64,000 bases of DNA, taken from the NCBI RefSeq assembly GCF_019710745.1, contig NZ_JAHKJW010000013.1:94042-158041 (forward strand), written 5' to 3'. Origin of the DNA: Streptomyces beigongshangae (lineage in GTDB: Bacteria > Actinomycetota > Actinomycetes > Streptomycetales > Streptomycetaceae). Below are positions 25,979 through 34,065 of this stretch, piece by piece. Under the pieces are notes generated by a model. It was not told the origin of the DNA and made no database searches. It was given only the letters and a program-made list of their open reading frames with translations. Both the position numbers and the translations under genes were made by a program. Each line of letters opens with the position of its first letter. Within the stretch, counting starts at the first letter, position 1.

Positions 25979-26027
25979 GGGAAGGACGGGACCCGGCGCG
26001 CGGGGGCGCCCGGGTCCCGTCCTTCCC
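25979..26027 (+). terminator. Long stem-loop terminator after the helicase
   Basis: An 18-bp stem (25979-25996 with 26010-26027) and a 13-nt loop, 7 nt after the stop codon. Confidence 0.88.
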
Positions 26028-26066
26028 CGCCCCGGCGCCCCGCTGGGGCCCGGAAGGACACTTCGC

Positions 26067-26087
26067 CCCCTCTCCGTGAGGGGTTTT
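26067..26087 (+). terminator. Second terminator-like hairpin with T-run
   Basis: CCCCTC-tccgt-GAGGGG followed by TTTT, a classical intrinsic terminator shape. Together with the preceding hairpin it isolates the conservon from the helicase. Confidence 0.7.
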
Positions 26088-26116
26088 CGTATGCCCGTAC
26101 GCCATTACCCATCGTG

Positions 26117-26141
26117 TTCGCATGGAGGCGCAGCGTGCGAA
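26117..26141. promoter_or_regulatory. Inverted repeat upstream of the conservon
   Basis: TTCGCA-N13-TGCGAA lies about 80 nt upstream of a -10-like TAGGCT (26219-26224). It is a candidate protein-binding site for conservon control; I cannot assign the factor. Confidence 0.35.
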
Positions 26142-26218
26142 TGGGGCAGAGCGTACTCCTGCAACAGGGGTGATTTCAGGCGGTTGCTGAATGTGACATG
26201 GCGATGACCCGGTCGGAC

Positions 26219-26224
26219 TAGGCT
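26219..26224 (+). promoter_or_regulatory. Candidate -10 element of the conservon
   Basis: TAGGCT, with a poor -35 (TGACAT at 26194-26199, 19-bp spacing). Transcription from here would give a leader of about 165 nt that includes the 8-bp repeat array. Confidence 0.4.
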
Positions 26225-26272
26225 CGCCCGCAGCGCACCGTCTTGAGGTGCAATCGTGCGTTTGTTCCCAGA

Positions 26273-26344
26273 AGTTCCGAAGTCCCGAAGTCCCGAAGTC
26301 CCGAAGTCCCGAAGTCCCGAAGTCCCGAAGTCCCGAAGTTCTGA
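26273..26344 (+). repeat. 8-bp tandem repeat (9 units) in the rarA leader
   Basis: Seven exact copies of AGTCCCGA (26281-26336) are flanked by AGTTCCGA (26273-26280) and AGTTCTGA (26337-26344). The array ends 51 nt before the rarA start codon. Such an array can change copy number by slippage. Confidence 0.92.
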
Positions 26345-26395
26345 AGATCCAACAATCTCCCCGACCTCCCGGTCGACCTGTCTCAGAGGGCATAC

Positions 26396-28012
26396 ATGGT
26401 GAGTGTTCAATCGCCTCCCGGTGGCCGTGAAGTTCCCTACGCGCGCGTGTTGCTGCTGCCGGCCATAGTGATGGCCGCGGTGACCGGTGCCGCCGTCGCC
26501 CTGGTGGCGCAACCGGCCCGGGCGGCCGTCGGCTGGTGCGGCGCCGTGGCGACCCTGCTCGTGATCGCGACGGCGGCCGAGGCGGTCCGCCGCGGCCGGG
26601 TCCTGCGCAGGGTGCGGGCCGAGCTGACCCGCCGCGCGGAAGCCATGGAGCGGCGTGTCTCCCTGCACGACGCCGAGATCGACCACCTCCGCGAACAGCT
26701 GCTGCCCACCGTCCTCAAGGGGATGCGCGGCGGCCGGTCGCCCGAGGAGGTGGTCCGGCTGGTCGTCGACAGCGACCCCGCCCAGCGGGACATCCCCCGC
26801 TCCCAGCGCGCGCTCCTGATCGAGCTGATGAAGATCGTGGACCACGAGGAACTGCAGCGCGAGGCCGCGCAGCGCTCGTTCGTCAACATCGCCCGCCGCG
26901 TCCAGGCGATCGTCCACCAGCAGAACGTGGAACTGCGCGAGATGGAGGAGGACCACGGGCGCAACCCCGAGGTCTTCGACGACCTGCTGCGCATCGACCA
27001 CGGCACCGCGCTGATCGGCCGCCTCGCCGACTCCATCGCCGTGCTCGGCGGCGGACGACCCGGTCGCCAGTGGCCCGCGCCCGTACCGCTGTACAGCGTG
27101 CTGCGCGGTGCCATGTCCCGCATCCTGGAGTACCGGCGCATCGAGCTGCACTCCATCGCCAAGGTCAACGTCAACGGCATCCACGTCGAGCCGGTCATCC
27201 ACGCGGCCGCCGAACTCCTCGACAACGCCACGCGCTACTCGCCGCCGCACACCAAGGTCCACGTCACCGCCGTCGAGGTGCAGACCGGCGTCGCCATCGA
27301 GATCGAGGACGCCGGCGTCAGCCTCAGCGAGGAGGCCCGTACCCGCGCCGAACGGATGCTGGAGCGGGCCGCCGCCGGTCCCGACCTCAACCAGCTCGGC
27401 GAGGACCCGCGTCTCGGCCTCGCCGTGGTGGGCCGCCTCATGGACATGTACGGCATGCAGGTCTCGCTGCGGCAGTCCGCCTACGGGGGGGTGCGCGCCG
27501 TCCTCGTCGTACCGCGCAAGCTCCTCACGACGGACGAGAACGCGCCCGGTCTCGCCCACGGCATCGGCGCCGCGGCGGTGCCGAAGGTCGACTTCGACGG
27601 GGTCGAGGGCCCCAAGCGCTCGGAGAAGAAGCGCCGCCCCACCACCGGACCCCGGATCAACGTGCCCGAGGGCACGGAGGACGACGACGTGCCCGAGGTC
27701 ACCGAGTGGACCGCGGGCGGTCTGCCGCAGCGCCGCAGCAAGGTCAAGGTCCCCTACAGCCAGCGGGTGAGGGAGGCCCGGGCCGCCGCCGCGGAGGCGG
27801 AGGCAGCGCGCAAGGAGGGGCGCCCCGTCATCGACTGGACCCGGTCGTCCACCCAGGTGCCCGAGAAGAAGGAAGAGAAGGAACCCGGGCTCTGGGTCGA
27901 GGCGTTCATGGCCGGACTCAAGGGCGGGGGCGACGACCGGCAGACGCCCGGAGAGACGAACAGCCCGGCCCGTACCGAGGCCGACGCCGACGACGAGGGG
28001 GACCCCAGGTGA
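26396..28012 (+). CDS. rarA: Conservon sensor-kinase-like protein RarA (CvnA9)
   Basis: A 538-residue membrane histidine-kinase-like protein. Two N-terminal membrane helices (about 16-36 and 42-62) are followed by a helical region, and then a GHKL ATPase domain with the N-box HAAAELLDNATRYSPP and a G1-like EIEDAGVSLS. The canonical phospho-acceptor His box is not evident. The C-terminal 170 residues are charged and disordered. Conservon CvnA proteins anchor CvnB, CvnC and CvnD at the membrane like a G-protein-coupled receptor complex. In S. coelicolor the rar/cvn9 operon represses aerial growth. The next gene overlaps by 4 nt. Confidence 0.93.
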   Translation: MVSVQSPPGGREVPYARVLLLPAIVMAAVTGAAVALVAQPARAAVGWCGAVATLLVIATAAEAVRRGRVLRRVRAELTRRAEAMERRVSLHDAEIDHLREQLLPTVLKGMRGGRSPEEVVRLVVDSDPAQRDIPRSQRALLIELMKIVDHEELQREAAQRSFVNIARRVQAIVHQQNVELREMEEDHGRNPEVFDDLLRIDHGTALIGRLADSIAVLGGGRPGRQWPAPVPLYSVLRGAMSRILEYRRIELHSIAKVNVNGIHVEPVIHAAAELLDNATRYSPPHTKVHVTAVEVQTGVAIEIEDAGVSLSEEARTRAERMLERAAAGPDLNQLGEDPRLGLAVVGRLMDMYGMQVSLRQSAYGGVRAVLVVPRKLLTTDENAPGLAHGIGAAAVPKVDFDGVEGPKRSEKKRRPTTGPRINVPEGTEDDDVPEVTEWTAGGLPQRRSKVKVPYSQRVREARAAAAEAEAARKEGRPVIDWTRSSTQVPEKKEEKEPGLWVEAFMAGLKGGGDDRQTPGETNSPARTEADADDEGDPR

Positions 28013-28416
28013 TCCAGCAGCGCGCCAACTTCGACTGGATGCTCAAGGAACTGTCCGACGGGGTGTACGGCACCCGGCAGGTCGTCGTGCTCTCCGCCGA
28101 CGGTCTGCGCATCGCCCGGTACGGCGGTGACCCCGACGCCGCCGACCGCATCGCCGCGGCCTGCGCCGGCCTCCAGAGCCTCGCGGGGGCCGTCGCCACG
28201 GAGATCCCCGACACCGACGGCAAGATGCGTATGGTGATCATCGAGATGGAGGGCGGCTACTTCTACATGATGGCCGCCGGCCCGAACGCCTATCTCGCGG
28301 TCCTGGCGGAGGCCCATGTCGACGCCGGACTCATGAGCGCCCGCATGCGCGACCTCGTCGTCCGGATCGGCGCGCACCTCACGAGTCCCCCCCGGCGGAA
28401 CGGGCAGACCGTATGA
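28009..28416 (+). CDS. rarB: Roadblock/LC7 protein RarB (CvnB9)
   Basis: A 135-residue roadblock/LC7-domain protein of the kind that regulates small GTPases. It starts with the conserved NFDWMLKELSDGV and includes VVVLSADGLRIARYGG. It begins with GTG overlapping the rarA stop (GTGA) and ends overlapping rarC (ATGA), so it is translated in a coupled series. It probably acts as a cofactor or GAP-like partner of RarD. Confidence 0.93.
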   Translation: MIQQRANFDWMLKELSDGVYGTRQVVVLSADGLRIARYGGDPDAADRIAAACAGLQSLAGAVATEIPDTDGKMRMVIIEMEGGYFYMMAAGPNAYLAVLAEAHVDAGLMSARMRDLVVRIGAHLTSPPRRNGQTV

Positions 28417-28838
28417 GTCCACCCCAACGACGCCGGCGCACACCCAGGGCGGCGCCGCGGCAGGAGAAACCCGCGCCCCCGCCCGACGGGGGGAACGGCC
28501 AGGTCCCGACCCGCGATCCGGAACGGCTGTACGTCGTCACCGGCCAGACCGGGGACGGCGACCGCGCCGAACTCGACCTGGTGACCCTGATCGTGACGTG
28601 CGCCGACGCCCCGCCCTCCGCCCAGCCGGAGCAGTCTGCGCTGCTCAGGCTCTGCCGGGCCCCCATGTCCGTGGCCGAGGTCTCGGCCTATCTCCATCTG
28701 CCGTTCAGCGTGGTGACGGTACTGCTGACCGAGCTGCTGACGGCTGAACTGGTCCAGGCGCGCGCGCCGGTCGTCCGCGCGGAGCTGCCCGACCGTTCCC
28801 TCCTCGAAGCGGTGATGCATGGACTTCAAAAGCTCTGA
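28413..28838 (+). CDS. rarC: DUF742 protein RarC (CvnC9)
   Basis: A 141-residue DUF742 protein. The N-terminal 40 residues are basic and Pro-rich; the C-terminal part (SVAEVSAYLHLPFSVVTVLLTELLTAELV) has a winged-helix look. It overlaps rarB by 4 nt and rarD by 20 nt. It is an expected partner of the conservon complex; the biochemical role is unknown. Confidence 0.92.
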   Translation: MSPPQRRRRTPRAAPRQEKPAPPPDGGNGQVPTRDPERLYVVTGQTGDGDRAELDLVTLIVTCADAPPSAQPEQSALLRLCRAPMSVAEVSAYLHLPFSVVTVLLTELLTAELVQARAPVVRAELPDRSLLEAVMHGLQKL

Positions 28839-29433
28839 GACCGTCCCCGGACCCCGCACCGAGGACCACCTCCCGCACACCACCACCGCGGCGGTGAAGA
28901 TCGTGATCGTGGGCGGGTTCGGGGTCGGCAAGACGACGATGGTGGGGTCCGTCAGCGAGATCAGGCCGCTGACCACCGAGGAGACCATGACGCAGGCCGG
29001 TATCGGGGTCGACGACGACTACGGCTCCGAGACCAAGACGGCCACCACCGTCGCGATGGACTTCGGCCGCATCAGCATCACCGACCAGCTGGTGCTGTAC
29101 CTGTTCGGCACGCCCGGCCAGGAGCGCTTCTGGTTCCTGTGGAACGGCCTGTTCGAGGGCGCCCTGGGCGCCGTCGTCCTGGTCGACACCCGGCGCCTGG
29201 AGGTCAGCTTCGACGTCATCGGGCGCCTGGAGGAGCGCGGAGTGCCGTTCGTCGTCGCCGTCAACGACTTCCCGGACGGACCCCGCTACCCCATGGACGA
29301 CCTGCGGGAGGCGCTCGACCTGTCCGAGGAGATCCCCATGGTGAAGTGCGACGCACGCCGCCGGGCCTCCAGCCGGGACGTCCTGATGACGCTGATGCGC
29401 TTCCTGCACTCGATCGCCATGGCCTCCGCGTAG
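28819..29433 (+). CDS. rarD: Ras-like small GTPase RarD (CvnD9)
   Basis: A 204-residue GTP-binding protein. The P-loop is GGFGVGKTT (about 31-39). The switch-II region GTPGQERFWF replaces the DxxG Asp with Thr, as in other CvnD proteins, and AVNDF stands for the NKxD motif. It completes the four-gene conservon; rarE follows after 160 nt. GTP binding and hydrolysis were shown for RarD of S. coelicolor (from memory). Confidence 0.94.
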   Translation: MDFKSSETVPGPRTEDHLPHTTTAAVKIVIVGGFGVGKTTMVGSVSEIRPLTTEETMTQAGIGVDDDYGSETKTATTVAMDFGRISITDQLVLYLFGTPGQERFWFLWNGLFEGALGAVVLVDTRRLEVSFDVIGRLEERGVPFVVAVNDFPDGPRYPMDDLREALDLSEEIPMVKCDARRRASSRDVLMTLMRFLHSIAMASA

Positions 29434-29439
29434 CCGCCC

Positions 29440-29480
29440 CGCGCAGCCGCACATCGAAACAGCCCCGCGCCCCTCCGGGA
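29440..29480 (-). repeat. Dispersed intergenic repeat, variant copy
   Basis: On the minus strand the segment reads GGGGCGCGGGGCTGTTTCGA and then TGTGCGGCTG, a longer-arm variant of the dispersed repeat. It lies between rarD and rarE. Confidence 0.55.
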
Positions 29481-29593
29481 CCCGGCGCCGGCCACGCAAG
29501 CACTGTTCGCGCATCTGCCCCACCTGTCGCATCTGCCCCACCTGTCACACCCGGTACATCCGACACATCGACTCAGCTTCGAAAGCGATCACC

Positions 29594-31075
29594 GTGACGC
29601 CTGAATCCCCCTTCCCGACCGGCACGGACGACCCCGTGTCCGGGCCGCCGCCGAGCTGTCCCGCCCACGGCACGGGCCCCGGCGGACTGCGCCGCCTGTA
29701 CGGTCCCGAGGCACAGGATCTGGCGGCCCTGTACGAGAAGCTCCGCGCCGAGCACGGCTCCGTCGCACCGGTGCTGCTCCACGACGACGTGCCCATCTGG
29801 CTGGTGCTCGGCCACGGCGAGAACCTCCACATGGTCAGCAGCCCTTCGGTCTACACCCGCGACAGCCGCATCTGGACCGCCCTCCTGGACGGCACGGCGG
29901 GCCCCGACCACCCGCTGATGCCCCTCATCACCTGGCAGCCCATCTGCTCCCACGCCGAGGGCGACGAGCACCAGCGGCTGCGCGGCGCGGTCATGGGCGC
30001 CATGTCGACCATCAACACCCGCGACCTGCGCCGCCACATCAACCACTGGACGCAGGAGCTGGTCAACCAGTTCTGCCGCCGGGGCACCGCCGACCTGGTC
30101 TCCCAGTTCGCCGAGCACCTGCCGATGGCCGTGCTGTGCGAGATCCTCGGCATGCCCGAGGAGTACGACGACCGGATCGTGCAGACCACCCGCGACCTGC
30201 TCAAGGGCACCGAGACCGCCATCGCCAGCAACGAGTACGTCATGAGCGTGCTGATGCGGCTCACCGTCCGCCGCCGGGCCGAACCCGCCGAGGACTTCAC
30301 CAGCCACCTCATCGACCACCCGGCCGGCCTCACCGACGAGGAGGTGGGCCAGCACCTGCGCCTCGTCCTCCTCGCCGCGTACGAGGCCACGGCGAACCTC
30401 CTCGCCAACGTGCTGCGCGTGGTGCTCACCGACCCGGGCTTCCGCGCCCAGCTCAACGGCGGTCAGATGACCGTCCCGCAGGCGGTGGAGCAGTCCCTGT
30501 GGAACGAGCCGCCGTTCAGCAACGTCCTCGGCTACTTCGCCAAGCAGGACACCGAGCTGGGCGGGCAGCGCATCCGCAAGGGCGACGGGCTGCTGCTGGG
30601 GATGGCGGCGGGCAACGTCGACCCGCACGTCCGCCCGGACCTGACGGCGAACATGAAGGGCAACCGCTCGCACCTCGCCTTCGGCGGCGGACCGCACGAA
30701 TGCCCCGGCCAGGACATCGGCCGCGCCATCGCCGACGTCGGCGTCGACGCGCTCCTCAAGCGGCTTCCGGACGTCCAGCTCGCCGTCCACGAGGACGACC
30801 TGCGGCGGACCGCCTCGATCTCCTCGCGCCACCTGGTGGAACTGCCGGTCGTGTTCGCCCCCGCGTCGCCGCAGGACGTCATGGACCGGCCCGGCGTCAG
30901 CGAGGTGCCCCGCCCGCGGCCCGACCGGGACACCTCCGGTCCCGCCCCGGACGCCGCACCGGCGCCGCGTCCCACGATCGACCCGCCGGACGCCCTCCAC
31001 CCCGCCCCGGACCCCGGACCGGGACACCGGCCCGGCGCCTGGCAGCGCCTCGTCCGCTGGTGGCGCGGTTACTGA
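29594..31075 (+). CDS. rarE: Cytochrome P450 RarE lacking the ExxR motif (CYP157-like)
   Basis: A 493-residue heme protein linked to the conservon. The heme-binding loop is FGGGPHECPGQ, with axial Cys370. The I-helix has LLAAYEATANLL, a variant of the oxygen-activation AGxxT. The K-helix reads EQSLW at 299-303, so the normally invariant Arg of ExxR is Trp; this is the feature reported for the CYP157 family of Streptomyces. The last 80 residues are Pro/Asp-rich and end in a Trp/Arg segment, longer than usual P450s. The start is GTG 29594 with no clear ribosome site. The substrate is unknown; the protein may have a non-monooxygenase role. Confidence 0.92.
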   Translation: MTPESPFPTGTDDPVSGPPPSCPAHGTGPGGLRRLYGPEAQDLAALYEKLRAEHGSVAPVLLHDDVPIWLVLGHGENLHMVSSPSVYTRDSRIWTALLDGTAGPDHPLMPLITWQPICSHAEGDEHQRLRGAVMGAMSTINTRDLRRHINHWTQELVNQFCRRGTADLVSQFAEHLPMAVLCEILGMPEEYDDRIVQTTRDLLKGTETAIASNEYVMSVLMRLTVRRRAEPAEDFTSHLIDHPAGLTDEEVGQHLRLVLLAAYEATANLLANVLRVVLTDPGFRAQLNGGQMTVPQAVEQSLWNEPPFSNVLGYFAKQDTELGGQRIRKGDGLLLGMAAGNVDPHVRPDLTANMKGNRSHLAFGGGPHECPGQDIGRAIADVGVDALLKRLPDVQLAVHEDDLRRTASISSRHLVELPVVFAPASPQDVMDRPGVSEVPRPRPDRDTSGPAPDAAPAPRPTIDPPDALHPAPDPGPGHRPGAWQRLVRWWRGY

Positions 31076-32034
31076 GCCGGTCCGCCGCCGGCCCAGTCGT
31101 CGTGCGCGGACCAGGCCAGGAGGGTCCGCCCGCTGCCGAACGCGTGGTGGTGCCCCGTGACCGGATCGGTGAACTCCAGCACCCGCGCCAGCAGCTGGAG
31201 CGGACGCCGGAAGTCACCGGCCGGCACGGGGCCGGTGACCACCGGGTACAGGGGGTCGCCGAGGATCGGCACGCCCAGCGCGTTCATGTGCACCCGCAGC
31301 TGATGGGTCTGACCGGTCCGGGGGAGCAGCCGGTAGCGGGCCAGACCGTCCCGGTGCTCCGCCAGCTCGATCCTGGTCTCGGCGTTCGGCTCGCCCGGCA
31401 CCTCCCGGGCGGCGAGCACCCCCCGCTCCTTGAGGATCCGGCTGCGGACGGTACGCGGCAGCTCCAGCCCCGGCGCGTACGGGGCGACGGCCTCGTACTC
31501 CTTGTGCACGAGCCGGTCGCGGAACAGCGTCTGGTAGGCGCCCCGCTCCTCGGGGCGCACCGTGAACATCACCAGCCCGGCGGTCAGCCGGTCGAGCCGG
31601 TGCGCGGCCCCGAGCGCCGGCAGCCCCAGCTCCCGCCGCAGCCGCGCGAGCACCGTCTCGGTGACATGGCTGCCCCGGGGTGTCGTGGCGAGGAAGTGCG
31701 GTTTGTCGGCCACCACGAGGTGCTCGTCGCGGTGGACGACCTCCACGGGGAACGGCACGCGTTCCTCGTCGGGTGCCTCCCGGTGGAACCAGACGAACAT
31801 CCCCGGCACATAGACGGTGTCCGGGGTCACGGGCCGGCCGTCCGCCCGCACGATCCGTCCCGCGCCGAGCATCTCGTCGATCACGGCGGCCGGCGGCGCC
31901 AGCCGCTCCACCAGGTACTCGCGCACGGTGCGCCACTCCCCGCCACCGGGCAGCCGCACCCGCACGGGATCGACCCCGTCCCGCTGGGGAAGAGGGGAAA
32001 CCGGAACCGGGGCGCGGCGTCTCACCGGCTCCAC
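31069..32034 (-). CDS. RluA-family pseudouridine synthase
   Basis: Converts uridine to pseudouridine in rRNA or tRNA. About 321 residues, with the family signature AAHRLDRLTAGLVM, whose Asp is the catalytic residue, and TGQTHQLRVHM near the end. The N-terminal part has an S4-like region (WRTVREYLVERL). It is convergent with rarE, and the two stop codons overlap within 7 nt. The start is uncertain: GTG 32034 is the most upstream reasonable codon, and GTG 32025 with GGAG just ahead is possible. The target base is unknown. Confidence 0.88.
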   Translation of the reverse strand: MEPVRRRAPVPVSPLPQRDGVDPVRVRLPGGGEWRTVREYLVERLAPPAAVIDEMLGAGRIVRADGRPVTPDTVYVPGMFVWFHREAPDEERVPFPVEVVHRDEHLVVADKPHFLATTPRGSHVTETVLARLRRELGLPALGAAHRLDRLTAGLVMFTVRPEERGAYQTLFRDRLVHKEYEAVAPYAPGLELPRTVRSRILKERGVLAAREVPGEPNAETRIELAEHRDGLARYRLLPRTGQTHQLRVHMNALGVPILGDPLYPVVTGPVPAGDFRRPLQLLARVLEFTDPVTGHHHAFGSGRTLLAWSAHDDWAGGGPAQ

Positions 32035-32065
32035 CCTATGCAAGGACCGATGCGCCGTGTCTCTC

Positions 32066-32110
32066 GGGGGCGCGGGGAACTGCGCGCCCGGCCACAGCCG
32101 GCCCGCGGAC
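32066..32110 (+). repeat. Dispersed intergenic repeat, copy 2
   Basis: GGGGCGCGGGGAACTGCGCG followed by CCCGGCCACAGCC and a CCCGCGGAC end. It lies between the pseudouridine synthase and the siderophore protein gene. Confidence 0.75.
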
Positions 32111-32153
32111 GGGAAACCGGCCCGAGGAACCAGGAAACACGCACCTCGAGGGC

Positions 32154-32999
32154 TCACGCAGTCGGCGACACGGCCTCCTGCTCCGCCTCGACCTGCGCGT
32201 TCCACTCCCGCTTGGCCGCCTGCCACCCGTCCTCGTTGTGCCCCAGCCGCCAGTACCCGGAGATCGAGATGTCCTCCCGCGGCACCCCGTGCTCGACCCG
32301 CAGCAGCCGCCGCAGCTCCTTCACGAACCCCGCCTCCCCGTGCACGAACGCGTGCACCCGGCCCGGCGGGAACTCCAGCTCCCGTACGGCGGCCACCAGC
32401 GCCTCGCCGACCGGCCGGTCACCGCGGTGCAGCCAGACGACCTCGACATCGGAGTCGATCTTCTGCTCCTCCTCGGGCCCCGCCACCTCCACGAAGGCGC
32501 GCACCCGCGCACCGTCCGGCATGGCTTCGAGCGTGGCGGCGATGGCGGGCAGCGCGCTCTCGTCACCGGCCAGCAGATGCCAGTCGGCCCCGGCGTCGGG
32601 GGCGTACGCCCCGCCCGGTCCGAGGAACCGCACGAGCTCGCCCGCCCGGACGCGGGTGGCCCACGGCCCGGCGAGGCCCTCGTCGCCGTGGACGACGAAG
32701 TCGAGGGTCAGCTCGCGCTGCTCGGGGTCCCAGGCGCGCACCGTGTACGTGCGCGTCACGGGCCACTGCTCGCGCGGGAACTCCTCACGGATCCGCGTCA
32801 TGTCGAAGGGCTCCGGGTACGTCACACCCTCGGCTCCGAACAGCAGTTTCACGTAGTGGTCGGTGCTGGTGCCCGTGGTGAATCCGGCGAGACCGTCGCC
32901 TCCGAAGACCACTCGCTGCATATGAGGGGTCAGTCGCTCGGTGCGGACGACCCGCGCGGAGTGCGGCCTGGGTGCCTTGCGTGCCGGACGCTCTGCCAT
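32154..32999 (-). CDS. Siderophore-interacting flavoprotein (ferric-siderophore reductase)
   Basis: A 281-residue NAD(P)H:flavin reductase of the ViuB/SIP family that releases iron from imported siderophores in the cytosol. The FAD-binding motif RTYTVR and the preceding beta-barrel segment DHYVKLLF are present, and HAFVHGEAGFVKELRRLL and SGYWRLGHNEDGW near the C-terminus are typical of the family. The start ATG 32999 has AGGAGG (33005-33010) 5 nt upstream. An iron-box-like sequence overlaps the promoter region, so DmdR1/DtxR-type repression by iron is expected. Confidence 0.95.
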   Translation of the reverse strand: MAERPARKAPRPHSARVVRTERLTPHMQRVVFGGDGLAGFTTGTSTDHYVKLLFGAEGVTYPEPFDMTRIREEFPREQWPVTRTYTVRAWDPEQRELTLDFVVHGDEGLAGPWATRVRAGELVRFLGPGGAYAPDAGADWHLLAGDESALPAIAATLEAMPDGARVRAFVEVAGPEEEQKIDSDVEVVWLHRGDRPVGEALVAAVRELEFPPGRVHAFVHGEAGFVKELRRLLRVEHGVPREDISISGYWRLGHNEDGWQAAKREWNAQVEAEQEAVSPTA

Positions 33000-33017
33000 G
33001 ACGGCCTCCTGGGTAAG

Positions 33018-33036
33018 TACGCTAAGGCTTACCTAA
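33018..33036. promoter_or_regulatory. Iron box (DmdR1/DtxR-type operator)
   Basis: The sequence TACGCTAAGGCTTACCTAA matches the recalled consensus TTAGGTTAGGCTAACCTAA at about 14 of 19 positions, best in the right half (GGCT-ACCTAA). It is 19 nt upstream of the siderophore-interacting gene start. Confidence 0.65.
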
Positions 33037-33119
33037 GTTAGCACCATCCTTCGTGTGGGACCCCCCGGACACCCGGACTCAGGAGCACCTTGTGGAAACC
33101 TCGGGACTCCCGTGTCCCC

Positions 33120-34058
33120 TCACGCCTCCAGCGTCGACAGCAGTCGCGTCAGCGAGCCGCCGAGACCCCAGCGGGCCGCCAGCGCGTCCAGGGCCGCCGG
33201 ATCGCGCGGCGCCCGGGGCAGCGCGGTGTCGACGTCCGGCAGGGGTGCGTCGCCGGCCACCCTGACGACCTTCGGCGCGACGGACACGTACGGCCGCGCC
33301 TCGTCCAGCCGCCTGCGCTGCGACGGTGTGAGCCGGGCCCCCGGGTCGTCCACCGCCGCCATGATCCCGGCCAGGTCCCCGAACTCGGCCAGCAGCTTGG
33401 CGGCCGTCTTCTCGCCGATGCCCGGCACGCCCGGCAGCCCGTCGCTCGGGTCGCCGCGCAGCAGCGCCAGGTCCGCGTACCCCGGCCCGTCGACGCCGTA
33501 CTTCTCACGCAGCCACGCCTCGTCGGTGATCTGCAGCGTGCCGACGCCCTTGAGCGGGTACAGCACGCGGACCTCCCGCGCGTCGTCGACCAGTTGGTAC
33601 AGGTCGCGGTCGCCGGTGACGATGTCGACCGGGCCGGTGGCACGGGCGGTGAACGTGCCGATCACGTCGTCCGCCTCGTACCCCTCGACGCCCACGCGCG
33701 CGATGCCCAGCGCGTCCAGGACCTCCTCGATGACCGGCACCTGCGGCGACAGGGTGTCGGGCACCTCCTCCTCGTCCGGCCCGGTCGCGGTCTCCGCGGC
33801 CACGCGGTGCGCCTTGTACGAGGGGATCAGGTCGACCCGCCACTGCGGACGCCAGTCCGCGTCCATGCACGCCACCAGGTCGTCCGGCCGGTGGTCGCGC
33901 ACCAGCCGGTCGATGAACTCCAGCAGGCCCCGCACGGCGTTCACCGGGGTGCCGTCCGGGGCCTTCACGGATTCCGGCACCCCGAAGTAGGCCCGGAAGT
34001 ACAAGGAGGCGGAGTCGAGGAGCATGGTTCGCCGAGGCTGCTGAGTCTGCTGCGTCAC
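33120..34058 (-). CDS. 5'-3' exonuclease (FEN-like, Pol I N-terminal domain family)
   Basis: A 312-residue stand-alone 5'-nuclease for DNA repair or primer removal. Acidic active-site segments are present: MLLDSASLYFRAYF, CMDADWRPQWR with the helical arch, EGYEADDVIGT and VTGDRDLYQLVD. The H3TH motif GVPGIGEKTAAKLL follows. Start: GTG 34058 is chosen because a PafBC-type promoter ends 7 nt upstream and would give a leaderless mRNA; ATG 34067/34070 lie inside its -10 hexamer, and ATG 34025 is a downstream alternative. The homologue Rv2090 lies near helY in M. tuberculosis. Confidence 0.92.
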   Translation of the reverse strand: MTQQTQQPRRTMLLDSASLYFRAYFGVPESVKAPDGTPVNAVRGLLEFIDRLVRDHRPDDLVACMDADWRPQWRVDLIPSYKAHRVAAETATGPDEEEVPDTLSPQVPVIEEVLDALGIARVGVEGYEADDVIGTFTARATGPVDIVTGDRDLYQLVDDAREVRVLYPLKGVGTLQITDEAWLREKYGVDGPGYADLALLRGDPSDGLPGVPGIGEKTAAKLLAEFGDLAGIMAAVDDPGARLTPSQRRRLDEARPYVSVAPKVVRVAGDAPLPDVDTALPRAPRDPAALDALAARWGLGGSLTRLLSTLEA

Positions 34059-34065
34059 GCCCCGC

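Noticed and set aside
26273..26344. CRISPR array
   Set aside because: The units are 8 bp and directly adjacent with no unique spacers, and no cas genes are near. The Cas4-like cysteines in the nuclease at 861-1841 are not evidence for CRISPR.
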